8,879 bases of DNA, from positions 5,796 to 14,674 of the forward strand of contig DIHK01000066.1 in NCBI GenBank assembly GCA_002420115.1, written 5' to 3'. The notes beneath the pieces were generated by a model, which was given only the letters and a program-made list of their open reading frames with translations, was not told where the DNA came from and did no database searches. The stretch comes from Nitrospira sp. UBA5698 (lineage in GTDB: Bacteria; Nitrospirota; Nitrospiria; Nitrospirales; Nitrospiraceae). Below, piece after piece: positions 1-6,432 of this stretch. Numbering within the stretch: position 1 is the stretch's first letter; every line of letters starts with the position of its first letter. The translations under genes were made by a program, and so were the position numbers.

Positions 1-39
1 CTCAACGCCGACATGGTTCGGCAACATCTCACGGTGTAG
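1..39 (+). CDS. 3' end of an upstream gene, possibly urea ABC transporter ATPase UrtE (partial)
   Basis: Frame 1 is open from the first base and reads LNADMVRQHLTV before a TAG at 37-39. Ending in a polar helix and a short hydrophobic V is reminiscent of the C-termini of LivF/UrtE-type ATP-binding subunits of amide and urea ABC transporters. urt genes often sit directly before urease genes in nitrifiers, which would fit the cluster that follows. Only twelve residues are visible, so the product is inference from context and a weak C-terminal resemblance. It could be another gene or a chance open stretch. The bases before the window would settle it. Confidence 0.35.
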   Translation, partial: LNADMVRQHLTV

Positions 40-502
40 TCGGTACGTCGGACATCAAATGTTTTCTCTAGCACATTGTCCCCGATAACTCTTCCTGCTC
101 TGAAATGAATGAGCCGGTGGTGCCGTGCGGTCGTAGAGTTCCGGAGATTGCAGCAAAGGTCGGTTCTCCTTCAGCTCTTTTTTTCTCCATTGAGAAAAAT
201 ATCAAAGCCGAGACTCAGCCCGCTTACTGGAGGTTAGGCCGGCTTTCGCGACTGAAGCGACTCCATGCTGCAGCTCCATGTCCAAAAATTGTGCTCCTGC
301 TGTAGGAAGTGAGGAAGTAAGGGGAAGGTATGGAGTCTCAGGGAAAGGATGATTGAAATTTGGAATCAATTCGGCTACCGTCCCGACTGAGTAGTTGTAT
401 CGGGCCATTTGGTTGGGCGATTCGTTGTTCTGGTATGCACTCCGCGCAGGGTCGGCTGCTTGTGGTGGATACGGATAACCATAAGCGAGCTCCCAATCTT
501 GT
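40..502 (+). other. Intergenic region upstream of the urease cluster, no supported gene
   Basis: This 463-base stretch has short open frames on both strands (for example 105-305 + and 202-408 -). None has a convincing ribosome binding site, a recognisable motif or a family-like composition. It contains a T-run and an A/T-rich hairpin near 178-199. A possible extended -10 (TGGTATGCA, 431-439) lies about 65 bases before ureH, but its -35 partner is poor. The region probably holds the end of the upstream transcript and the promoter of the urease cluster. Confidence 0.5.
135..199 (+). terminator. Possible terminator: weak stem with T-run, followed by an A/T hairpin
   Basis: GGAGA (143-147) can pair with TCTCC (165-169), and AGAG (135-138) with CTCT (175-178), just before seven Ts at 178-184. 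The T-run also forms the left arm of a perfect 8-bp hairpin, TTTTTCTC (180-187) with GAGAAAAA (192-199) and loop CATT. It lies about 100 bases after the stop at 39 and could end the upstream transcript. The first stem has a long loop and an internal mismatch, so this is a weak call. Confidence 0.25.
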
Positions 503-1213
503 ATGGATGAAACGGAATTCTTGACCTTACTCGGGGTCGGTTTCCTTCTTGGGCTGCGACATGCCTTGGATACCGATCATCTTGCGGCGGTGTCGACCGT
601 GCTGGCTGAGCGACCCTCGCTCCTGGCATCGGGTGCCGTTGGATTGTGGTGGGGGATCGGCCATACCCTGACGCTGCTCCTCGTCGGATCGGTTGTGCTC
701 GCCTGGGGACTACACATTCCTGAAGAGTTCGAAATGATCGCCGAATCAGGGGTCGCCTTGCTCCTGATCATTCTCGGTGGGACGCTGGCCGGAAGACTCT
801 ATCGAGAACGGTGGCATGTGCACAGCCATCATCATCACGACGGCGAGCGACATGTCCACTTCCATAGCCATCAACAACAGGAAAGCCACAGTCATCAACA
901 TTGGATCGTAGACTCGATCCGTCCGCTCTGTATCGGGATGGCGCACGGGCTGGCTGGATCAGCGGCATTGATGCTGATGATTCTGGCGACGACAACTGAT
1001 GTGGGCTCGGGACTCTTCTCGATCCTGATCTTTGGCATCGGATCGATCCTGGGCATGATGATGATCGGGTTGACGATCAGTGTTCCGGTCATTTACTCGC
1101 GTTCGATCAGTCAACGACTATTTACGGGAGTACAAAGTTTGGCCAGTCTTGCCAGTGTGTCGGTCGGCCTTTGGATGTTGATCAAAATGGCCCGGTCGAT
1201 TGCAGGATACTGA
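503..1213 (+). CDS. ureH: Nickel permease of the UreH / NicO-like type
   Basis: A 236-residue inner-membrane protein expected to import Ni2+ for urease. Near the N-terminus it has RHALDTDHLAAV (residues 19-30), the H-x4-DH type signature of nickel/cobalt permeases in transmembrane segment 1. GIGHTL follows at 51-56 and GMAHGLAGSAAL at 145-156. Hydrophobic segments lie at roughly 5-19, 42-70, 80-98, 140-163, 170-196 and 207-230. Between segments 3 and 4, residues 105-133 form a soluble loop with 13 histidines, a likely metal-binding loop. The start at 503 puts the signature at the usual distance from the N-terminus, although no strong Shine-Dalgarno site precedes it. It is the first gene of the urease cluster, 103 bases before ureA. 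It should not be confused with the UreD protein that is called UreH in some species. The family call is firm; nickel specificity is inferred from the neighbours. Confidence 0.9.
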   Translation: MDETEFLTLLGVGFLLGLRHALDTDHLAAVSTVLAERPSLLASGAVGLWWGIGHTLTLLLVGSVVLAWGLHIPEEFEMIAESGVALLLIILGGTLAGRLYRERWHVHSHHHHDGERHVHFHSHQQQESHSHQHWIVDSIRPLCIGMAHGLAGSAALMLMILATTTDVGSGLFSILIFGIGSILGMMMIGLTISVPVIYSRSISQRLFTGVQSLASLASVSVGLWMLIKMARSIAGY

Positions 1214-1316
1214 TGCCCGATCGTGGCTTCTACCATCACACAGGATGCCGGTCTGGTTTCGAACCGATGCTCGCTGAGATGAGGAAAGAATTTCAGCATA
1301 TGAAGGAGGAGGGCTC

Positions 1317-1619
1317 ATGCATCTGACTCCAAGAGAGCAGGAAAAGTTACTCATTTATGTTGCGGGGCAGTTGGCTGCCGATCGGAAAAAACGAGGCCTC
1401 AAGCTCAACCATCCTGAGGCCGTCGCCTACCTAACGGCGGCTGTGTTGGAAGGCATTCGTGACGGGAAAAGCGTCGCTGAGCTGATGACGTACGGGACGA
1501 CGCTACTTACACGTAAGGATGTGATGCCTGGGGTGCCGGAGATGATTCACGAGTTTCAGGTCGAGGGGACCTTTCCGGATGGGACCAAGCTCGTGACCGT
1601 CCATAATCCGATTCGATAG
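1317..1619 (+). CDS. ureA: Urease subunit gamma
   Basis: A 100-residue protein of the usual length for bacterial UreA. It starts MHLTPREQEKLLIYVAGQLA and includes LNHPEAVAYLTAAVLEG (about 30-46), DGKSVAELM and DVMPGVPEMIHEFQVEGTFPDG, ending in VTVHNPIR. These are hallmark blocks of the gamma chain. It is one of the three structural subunits of cytoplasmic urease, which hydrolyses urea to ammonia and carbamate. It packs against the alpha chain and has no metal ligands of its own. AAGGAGGA at 1303-1310 lies six bases before the ATG, so the start is well supported. ureB follows after 50 bases. Confidence 0.97.
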   Translation: MHLTPREQEKLLIYVAGQLAADRKKRGLKLNHPEAVAYLTAAVLEGIRDGKSVAELMTYGTTLLTRKDVMPGVPEMIHEFQVEGTFPDGTKLVTVHNPIR

Positions 1620-1669
1620 GCACCTGGATAAACATCATCACCCATCTAGAATCCCTGTAGGAGGGAAGC

Positions 1670-2152
1670 ATGCCGAAGAAGACGACACGACGCACAGGCA
1701 AAGCTCGAAAGTCGCCACAGAAAACGAAGGGATCTCTGAAGGCAATGATCAAGGCTGAGTTGATCAAGCCCGTCATCCCGGGGGAGGTTCTTCCTGCTCC
1801 CGGTGATATCGAGGCCTTCAAGGGCCGCGAGACAAGAGAACTGACCGTGAAGAATATGGCTGATCGACCGATTCAGGTTGGTTCCCACTGTCACTTCTTT
1901 GAGGCCAATCACGCACTCACCTTTGATCGGGAACGGGCGTTCGGTTTTCGGCTCTGTATTCCAGCCGGGACGGCGGTTCGGTTCGAGCCGGGCGAAGAAA
2001 AACGTGTCACGGTGGTGGCTTTTGCCGGGAAACGAGTTGCCCATGGTATCAATGGATTAACCGAGGGCCCACTGGACGATAAGCAGATCAGAACTCGCGC
2101 GCTGTCGCTGGCGGGTGATCGCGGATTTGCAGGAAAAGGAGGCGCACGGTGA
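1670..2152 (+). CDS. ureB: Urease subunit beta with basic N-terminal tail
   Basis: The conserved beta-chain core runs from about residue 34 (VIPGEVLPAPGDIE) through ETRELTVKN, DRPIQVGSHCHFFEANHAL (66-83), FDRERAFGFRLCIPAGTAVRFEPGE and GLTEGPL (129-135). Classical UreB is about 100-106 residues; this one has 160. Residues 1-28 are strongly basic, with 11 Lys/Arg and no acidic residue, and about 25 extra residues follow the core, ending AGKGGAR. AGGAGG at 1659-1664, five bases before the ATG, supports the long start. Alternative starts inside the tail lack such a site. The stop overlaps the ureC start (GTGA, 2149-2152), which implies translational coupling. In known urease assembly the beta chain contacts UreD, so the tail may matter for maturation; that part is inference. 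Confidence 0.95.
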   Translation: MPKKTTRRTGKARKSPQKTKGSLKAMIKAELIKPVIPGEVLPAPGDIEAFKGRETRELTVKNMADRPIQVGSHCHFFEANHALTFDRERAFGFRLCIPAGTAVRFEPGEEKRVTVVAFAGKRVAHGINGLTEGPLDDKQIRTRALSLAGDRGFAGKGGAR

Positions 2153-3873
2153 AAATTCCACGCAAGCAATATGCCTCGCTCTACGGCCCGACAACGGGCG
2201 ATCGTGTCCGGTTGGCGGATACGGAATTGATCATCGAAGTTGAGCAAGATCTTACGACGTACGGAGAAGAGTCGGTGTTCGGCGGTGGGAAGGTCATTCG
2301 GGATGGCATGGGACAGTCGCCTCGAGCATCGAGTGCGCGCGGTGCGCTTGATACCGTGATTACGAACGCCCTCATTCTGGACTATACCGGCATTATAAAA
2401 GCGGATATCGGGATCAAGGACGGGAGGATTGTGGGTATCGGCAAGTCCGGCAACTCGGACTTGATGCCGAATGTGACCACGGGGATGGAGATCGGAGCTG
2501 GAACGGAAGTCATCGCCGGCGAAGGCCACATTGTCACGGCCGGCGGCATCGATACGCACATCCATTTTATCTGTCCGCAACAGTATTGGGATGCGTTATC
2601 CGCTGGCATAACCACCATGATAGGTGGTGGGACAGGTCCTGCCACGGGAACCAACGCTACAACTTGCACACCAGGGCCCTGGAATATCTATCGCATGTTG
2701 GAGGCGGCAGATGGCATTCCGATGAATCTTGGATTCTTGGGGAAAGGGAATTCATCCCATTCCGATGGATTGAACGAACAGGTCGAAGCCGGCGTCATCG
2801 GTCTTAAACTGCATGAAGATTGGGGGACGACTCCCGCGGCAATCGATACCTGCCTCAGCGTGGCGGAGCGTTACGATGTGCAGGTGGCTATCCACACCGA
2901 TACGCTGAATGAAGCGGGGTTTGTCGAGGATACCATCAAGGCATTCAAGGGACGGACGATTCACTCGTTCCATACGGAAGGAGCTGGAGGTGGGCATGCA
3001 CCGGATATCATCAAGGTCTGTGGAGAGCTGAATGTACTCCCTTCCTCGACGAACCCGACCATGCCGTTTACCGCCAACACCATGGATGAACATCTCGATA
3101 TGCTGATGGTGTGTCACCACCTGAATCCTCGCATTCCAGAAGACGTGGCGTTCGCCGAGTCACGAATCCGCCGCGAAACGATCGCGGCGGAAGATATCCT
3201 CCATGATTTGGGTGCGATCAGTATCATGTCGTCGGATTCGCAGGCTATGGGTCGAATCGGAGAAGTGATCATCAGGACCTGGCAAAACGCGCATAAAATG
3301 AAAGTGCAGCGTGGGCATCTGGCACCGAAGGAGGGAGCAGGTTCATCCCAGAACGACAACTTTCGCGCCAAACGGTATGTGGCAAAGTACACGATTAATC
3401 CCGCCATTACACACGGCATCGCTCATGAAGTCGGCTCGATCGAGGTCGGAAAGTTTGCGGATCTGGTGATATGGAAGCCGGCGTTTTTTGGAGTGAAGCC
3501 GGAGATGGTGCTGAAAGGCGGGTTCATCGCGCAGGCCCAAATGGGTGATCCTAACGCGTCTATCCCTACCCCGGAACCGATCATCAGTCGTCCCATGTTT
3601 GGAGCGTTTGGAAGAGCGCTCGCCAGTACCAGTCTTACATTCCTTTCTCAGGCGGGGCTGGACCGTGACATTCCGAAAAAGCTTGGGTTACAGAAGCGTG
3701 TTGCTGCCGTCAAGCGTTGTCGAGGCATCACGAAGCGAGATCTCAAACTGAACGACTATCTGCCCAAGATTGAAGTCGACTCAGAGACGTACGAAGTTAC
3801 GGCGGACGGAGTAAGGCTTACGTGCGAGCCGGTTGCCGTCCTTCCGATGGCACAGAGGTATTTTTTATTTTGA
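2149..3873 (+). CDS. ureC: Urease subunit alpha (catalytic)
   Basis: A 574-residue catalytic chain of normal length, beginning KIPRKQYASLYGPTTGDRVRLADT and ending AQRYFLF. All active-site residues are present at Sporosarcina pasteurii numbering: His137 and His139 (THIHF), Lys220 that is carbamylated to bridge both nickels (GLKLHEDWG), His222, His249, His275, Cys322 and His323 of the mobile flap (VCHHL), Arg339 and Asp363 (SSDSQAMGR). The enzyme should therefore be active once loaded with two Ni2+. The start is GTG; AAGGAGG at 2136-2142, six bases upstream, and the four-base overlap with ureB support it. No frameshift or internal stop interrupts the frame. Activation is expected to need UreD, UreF and UreG, encoded downstream. 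Confidence 0.98.
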   Translation: MKIPRKQYASLYGPTTGDRVRLADTELIIEVEQDLTTYGEESVFGGGKVIRDGMGQSPRASSARGALDTVITNALILDYTGIIKADIGIKDGRIVGIGKSGNSDLMPNVTTGMEIGAGTEVIAGEGHIVTAGGIDTHIHFICPQQYWDALSAGITTMIGGGTGPATGTNATTCTPGPWNIYRMLEAADGIPMNLGFLGKGNSSHSDGLNEQVEAGVIGLKLHEDWGTTPAAIDTCLSVAERYDVQVAIHTDTLNEAGFVEDTIKAFKGRTIHSFHTEGAGGGHAPDIIKVCGELNVLPSSTNPTMPFTANTMDEHLDMLMVCHHLNPRIPEDVAFAESRIRRETIAAEDILHDLGAISIMSSDSQAMGRIGEVIIRTWQNAHKMKVQRGHLAPKEGAGSSQNDNFRAKRYVAKYTINPAITHGIAHEVGSIEVGKFADLVIWKPAFFGVKPEMVLKGGFIAQAQMGDPNASIPTPEPIISRPMFGAFGRALASTSLTFLSQAGLDRDIPKKLGLQKRVAAVKRCRGITKRDLKLNDYLPKIEVDSETYEVTADGVRLTCEPVAVLPMAQRYFLF

Positions 3874-3875
3874 TG

Positions 3876-3944
3876 AGCTGACAAGAGGCGAGCCGCAGGC
3901 TGACATGAGGACTGACTCAGTCTAGCCGTGCACGCCTGTCAGCT
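3876..3944 (+). promoter_or_regulatory. Repeat-rich, foldable element in the ureC-ureF junction
   Basis: GCTGACAAGAGG (3877-3888) recurs as GCTGACATGAGG (3899-3910), 11 of 12 bases identical and 22 bases apart, about two helical turns. An inverted copy, TGTCAGCT (3937-3944), pairs perfectly with AGCTGACA (3876-3883). That stem continues with GGCG (3887-3890) to CGCC (3933-3936) after a three-base bulge. Inside it lie AGCC-GCA-GGCT (3891-3901) and GACT-GACTC-AGTC (3910-3922), so the RNA could form a three-way junction. It could be a protein-binding site, an mRNA processing or stability element, or chance. It argues against the GTG at 3928 as the ureF start. Confidence 0.4.
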
Positions 3945-3966
3945 TGAGCCCTGTCCGCCTATCCTT

Positions 3967-4653
3967 ATGAATACCCCCGCATTGCTTGAAGGATTACGGT
4001 TCGTCGATACGTTTTTCCCCTCCGGAGGTTACGCCTTTTCCTCAGGGCTGGAAGCAGCGGTACAGGGCGGAGCCGTCAAAACGTCCGATCAGCTGACCAA
4101 ATACGTTGAAGATTTACTGCGTGGAGGGATGAGCCGCCGGGAAGTGCTTGCCGTTAAGCAGGCAAATCGTGCGGCTTCGAAGGGGTCGCTGGAGAGTGCG
4201 GTCCATATTGATCGGGTGCTCGAGGCGACCAAGCTTGGCCGTGAATCGCGCATGGCCAGTCGCCAGATGGGCAAACAAGTGATCAGGGTTGCGGCGGATC
4301 AGATTCGAGCCAAGTCGATCTTGAACGAATATCGTGATGAGGTGGAAGCCGATCGCGCTCCGGGGCATCTTGCGGTGACGTTCGGACTGACTATGGGTAG
4401 CTGCGGCTGGAGTCCAGAGGAAACTGCCGGGGCCTTCTTGTATCAAACGGCCGTGGGGTTCATCTCCTCGGCGATGAGGCTGAGTCCCATCGGTCAACAT
4501 GAGGGACAGCGCATCCTGGGCGAATGGCTTCCATTGATTGAACGGATCAGTCGGGAGGTTGACCTCGATACGGCCATGAGCTCATGGTCACCGATCCAAG
4601 ATATTTATGCGATGCGTCATGGGTCTCTGGAGTGGAGACTGTTCAGAAGCTAA
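3967..4653 (+). CDS. ureF: Urease accessory protein UreF
   Basis: A 228-residue nickel-insertion chaperone. UreF binds UreD on the apo-urease and recruits UreG, gating GTP-dependent nickel transfer. Family hallmarks are the N-terminal LLEGLRFVDTFFPSGGYAFS (6-25) followed by SGLEAA, LGRESRMASRQMGKQ in the middle, HLAVTFGLTMG, the helix YQTAVGFISSAMRLSPIGQH, and the C-terminal HGSLEWRLFRS, matching the usual RLFRS ending. ATG 3967 is chosen because homologs begin about six residues before the LLxxLRF block. An in-frame GTG at 3928 would add 13 residues that look unlike the family and lie in a foldable repeat element. Neither start has a good Shine-Dalgarno site. ureE, which commonly lies between ureC and ureF, is absent. 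Confidence 0.93.
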   Translation: MNTPALLEGLRFVDTFFPSGGYAFSSGLEAAVQGGAVKTSDQLTKYVEDLLRGGMSRREVLAVKQANRAASKGSLESAVHIDRVLEATKLGRESRMASRQMGKQVIRVAADQIRAKSILNEYRDEVEADRAPGHLAVTFGLTMGSCGWSPEETAGAFLYQTAVGFISSAMRLSPIGQHEGQRILGEWLPLIERISREVDLDTAMSSWSPIQDIYAMRHGSLEWRLFRS

Positions 4654-4693
4654 GAGCGTATGGCTGAGGGCTTATAGCAGGAAAGGAGAGAGA

Positions 4694-4729
4694 CCGATTG
4701 ATTCTGGCCCATGGGCCAGAATCAATCGG
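4694..4729. repeat. Perfect 36-bp palindrome at the ureF-ureG junction
   Basis: The left half, CCGATTGATTCTGGCCCA (4694-4711), is exactly the reverse complement of 4712-4729; there is no mismatch and no spacer. As RNA it would make a 16-bp stem with a CAUG loop. With one bulged A (4693) the stem can extend by GAGA (4689-4692) to CTCT/U (4730-4733), covering part of the AAAGGAGAG ribosome-binding-like sequence at 4682-4690. The upstream in-frame ATG of ureG (4711) is at the centre. No clear U-tract follows, so it is not a standard terminator. An operator, an attenuator, an mRNA-stability hairpin or a mobile palindromic unit are all possible. Confidence 0.85.
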
Positions 4730-5415
4730 CTCTTCGTTTGTCTATGCATGATCTGAATCGTGAACATAATCACAATTGGACTCCGACTCAGGCCAGGAAA
4801 CAGGGCATTCCGGTCATCGGTATCGGCGGCCCCGTCGGATCGGGGAAAACGGCACTGGTGGAAGCCCTGTGTCAACGGTTGCGTGATCGCTTCAGCCTCG
4901 CTGCCGTGACCAACGATATTTTTACGAAAATCGACGCCGAAATTCTGACCAAGCGCGCCGCGCTTCCGGTCGATCGGATTCTTGGCGTGGAAACCGGGGG
5001 CTGTCCCCATACGGCGATCCGTGAAGACGCGTCTCATAACCAGGAAGCCATCGATGATCTGCTGCGCCGGCATCCGGACGTGGAGTTGATCTTCTTGGAA
5101 AGCGGCGGGGATAACCTTGCGGCCACGTTCAGCCCGGAACTGGTGGACTATGTCATCTATGTGATTGATGTGTCGGGCGGTGACAAGATCCCACGGAAGG
5201 GTGGACCGGGGATCACGCGATCTGATTTCCTCATCATTAACAAGATGGATTTGGCTCCGCATGTGCGCGCCGATCTCTCTGTCATGGATCGAGATACCCG
5301 TAAGATGCGTGGTGAACTTCCCTTTGCCTTCACCAATATTCTGTCCGGGGAAGGAATGGATGCGGTCGTAGCGTGGCTTGAACAGCGCATCCCGCAACGT
5401 GCCACGCGCTCGTAA
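4711..5415 (+). CDS. ureG: Urease accessory GTPase UreG
   Basis: A SIMIBI-class GTPase that carries Ni2+ to the UreD-UreF-urease complex and drives insertion by GTP hydrolysis. Numbering from ATG 4711: P-loop GGPVGSGKT (39-47), the nickel-binding CPH (98-100) within ETGGCPHTAIREDAS, FLESGGDNLAATFSPEL (128-143), and guanine-specificity NKMD (177-180). The body is fully conserved and ends 2 bases before ureD. The start is uncertain. ATG 4711 sits at the dyad of a perfect palindrome and the nearest Shine-Dalgarno-like sequence is about 20 bases away. ATG 4744 would give a 223-residue protein starting MHDLNREHNHNW, closer to the family length and mildly His-rich as in some UreG proteins, but it has no ribosome binding site either. 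The longer form is given here. Confidence 0.95.
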   Translation: MGQNQSALRLSMHDLNREHNHNWTPTQARKQGIPVIGIGGPVGSGKTALVEALCQRLRDRFSLAAVTNDIFTKIDAEILTKRAALPVDRILGVETGGCPHTAIREDASHNQEAIDDLLRRHPDVELIFLESGGDNLAATFSPELVDYVIYVIDVSGGDKIPRKGGPGITRSDFLIINKMDLAPHVRADLSVMDRDTRKMRGELPFAFTNILSGEGMDAVVAWLEQRIPQRATRS

Positions 5416-5417
5416 TC

Positions 5418-6377
5418 ATGGCGATTCAGACTGGACGGAAACAGCGGACGTCTCGGAACGCCGGCACGTCTCCAAAAAGAAAACCTGCCGGGAAACGAAC
5501 ACCTTCTTCAAGAAAGAAGGCTCCTGGACGGTTTGCAACGGAGTTGGTCGGGCGGGTCGGTGAGCTAAAGCTGAACTATACGAAGCTTGATCAACGCACG
5601 GTGATCTCTCATTCGTATTTCACCACGCCCTGGAAACTGCTGCCTCCCATCTATCTGGATGATACGGGAGCGGCCTACACGTTGCTGGTCAATCCATCCG
5701 GCGGTCTGGTTGGGGGAGACCATCTCTCCATCGATATGACAGTAGAGCAGGGTGCGCATGTCCTGATTTCTGCGCCCTCTGCCAACCGGGTGTATCGAAC
5801 GGAAGGCCCGGTCTCTGATCAGCATGTCGTCATCGCGGTCGAGCCTAATGCAATTCTCGAATGGTTTCCCGAACATACGATTCCCTTTGCCGGATCTCGG
5901 TTTCGGCAGAGCCTCCGGGCCACGGTTGGACCTGGTGCGACCCTCTTCTTGTGGGATGCGCTTGCCTCAGGCCGTATTGCCAGGGAAGAACGGTGGGCCT
6001 TTACCGATCTGGAAAACGAAATCCTAATCACGACAGCCAACGGGAATTCGCTGCTCGAGCGATATGTCCTTGATCCGGCCACGGACTTAGGGACGGTCGG
6101 TCTGGCCGAAGAATGGGATTATGTGGCCTCGTTCTATGTGGTGAACGACGCGCTGGCCGCAGAGGTCTGGACCGGATTGGAGTCGACCATTGCGGCGCTC
6201 TTGGATACCAAGCCAGGAGCCGTATTAGGTGGGGTATCAACCCCACCGGTACCCGGTCTCGCCGTCAAGCTATTAGCCCGAACAGCGCCGGATCTCTTGG
6301 CGATGATGGAGGCCTTATGGGCAGCCGCTCGCGAAGCTGTGTTAAAGCTCCCGCCTATCTCATTACGGAAATACTAA
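5418..6377 (+). CDS. ureD: Urease accessory protein UreD with basic N-terminal tail
   Basis: The scaffold chaperone that binds apo-urease first and passes nickel from UreF/UreG. Family blocks are GRVGELKLNY (45-54), TTPWKLLPPIYLDD (69-82), NPSGGLVGGDHL (92-103), EWFPEHTIPFAGSRF (148-162) and a C-terminal helical part ending LPPISLRKY. Length is 319 residues against a usual 260-290. The excess is residues 1-38, which hold 13 Lys/Arg and no acidic residue. ATG 5418 lies two bases after the ureG stop, consistent with coupled translation, though there is no Shine-Dalgarno site. The only nearby alternative before the conserved core is a TTG at 5544. It is the last gene of the cluster. Confidence 0.94.
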   Translation: MAIQTGRKQRTSRNAGTSPKRKPAGKRTPSSRKKAPGRFATELVGRVGELKLNYTKLDQRTVISHSYFTTPWKLLPPIYLDDTGAAYTLLVNPSGGLVGGDHLSIDMTVEQGAHVLISAPSANRVYRTEGPVSDQHVVIAVEPNAILEWFPEHTIPFAGSRFRQSLRATVGPGATLFLWDALASGRIAREERWAFTDLENEILITTANGNSLLERYVLDPATDLGTVGLAEEWDYVASFYVVNDALAAEVWTGLESTIAALLDTKPGAVLGGVSTPPVPGLAVKLLARTAPDLLAMMEALWAAAREAVLKLPPISLRKY

Positions 6378-6383
6378 GCAGGC

Positions 6384-6432
6384 AATCTTTCCCGGTTCTC
6401 TTTTTTGATTGAGCGGGGTTCGGTGAAAGATT
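6384..6432. terminator. Possible bidirectional terminator between ureD and the desaturase gene
   Basis: AATCTTTC (6384-6391) pairs with GAAAGATT (6425-6432), with CCG/CGG inside and a further CTC (6398-6400) to GAG (6411-6413) stem around six Ts (6401-6406). It lies between two convergent genes and overlaps the desaturase stop codon. The T-run is in the loop rather than after the stem, so this is not a textbook terminator. Confidence 0.3.

Noticed and set aside
105..305. A 66-codon + frame in the upstream gap
   Set aside because: No Shine-Dalgarno site, no family-like motifs, and it crosses the T-run and A/T hairpin. Treated as a chance frame.
202..408. A 68-codon - frame in the upstream gap
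   Set aside because: The protein has no recognisable pattern and the start has no convincing ribosome binding site. It could be a decayed gene, but nothing supports that.
409..439. Possible promoter before ureH (TTGGTT then TGGTATGCA)
   Set aside because: The extended -10 is fair, but the spacer is 19 bases and the -35 is poor. Too weak to list as a feature.
815..901. CAT/CAC-rich stretch as a DNA repeat
   Set aside because: It is the codon run of the His-rich loop of UreH, in frame and without regular DNA periodicity.
1909..2580. A 223-codon open frame on the - strand across ureB and ureC
   Set aside because: It overlaps two certain urease genes, has a low-information protein sequence and no ribosome binding site.
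3928..3966. GTG 3928 as the ureF start
   Set aside because: The added 13 residues do not look like UreF, there is no well-spaced Shine-Dalgarno site, and the codon falls in a foldable repeat element. ATG 3967 fits homologs better.
4672..5397. A 241-codon open frame on the - strand, opposite ureG
   Set aside because: It is antisense to a highly conserved GTPase gene and its protein has no coherent motifs. Codon bias in ureG accounts for the lack of stops.
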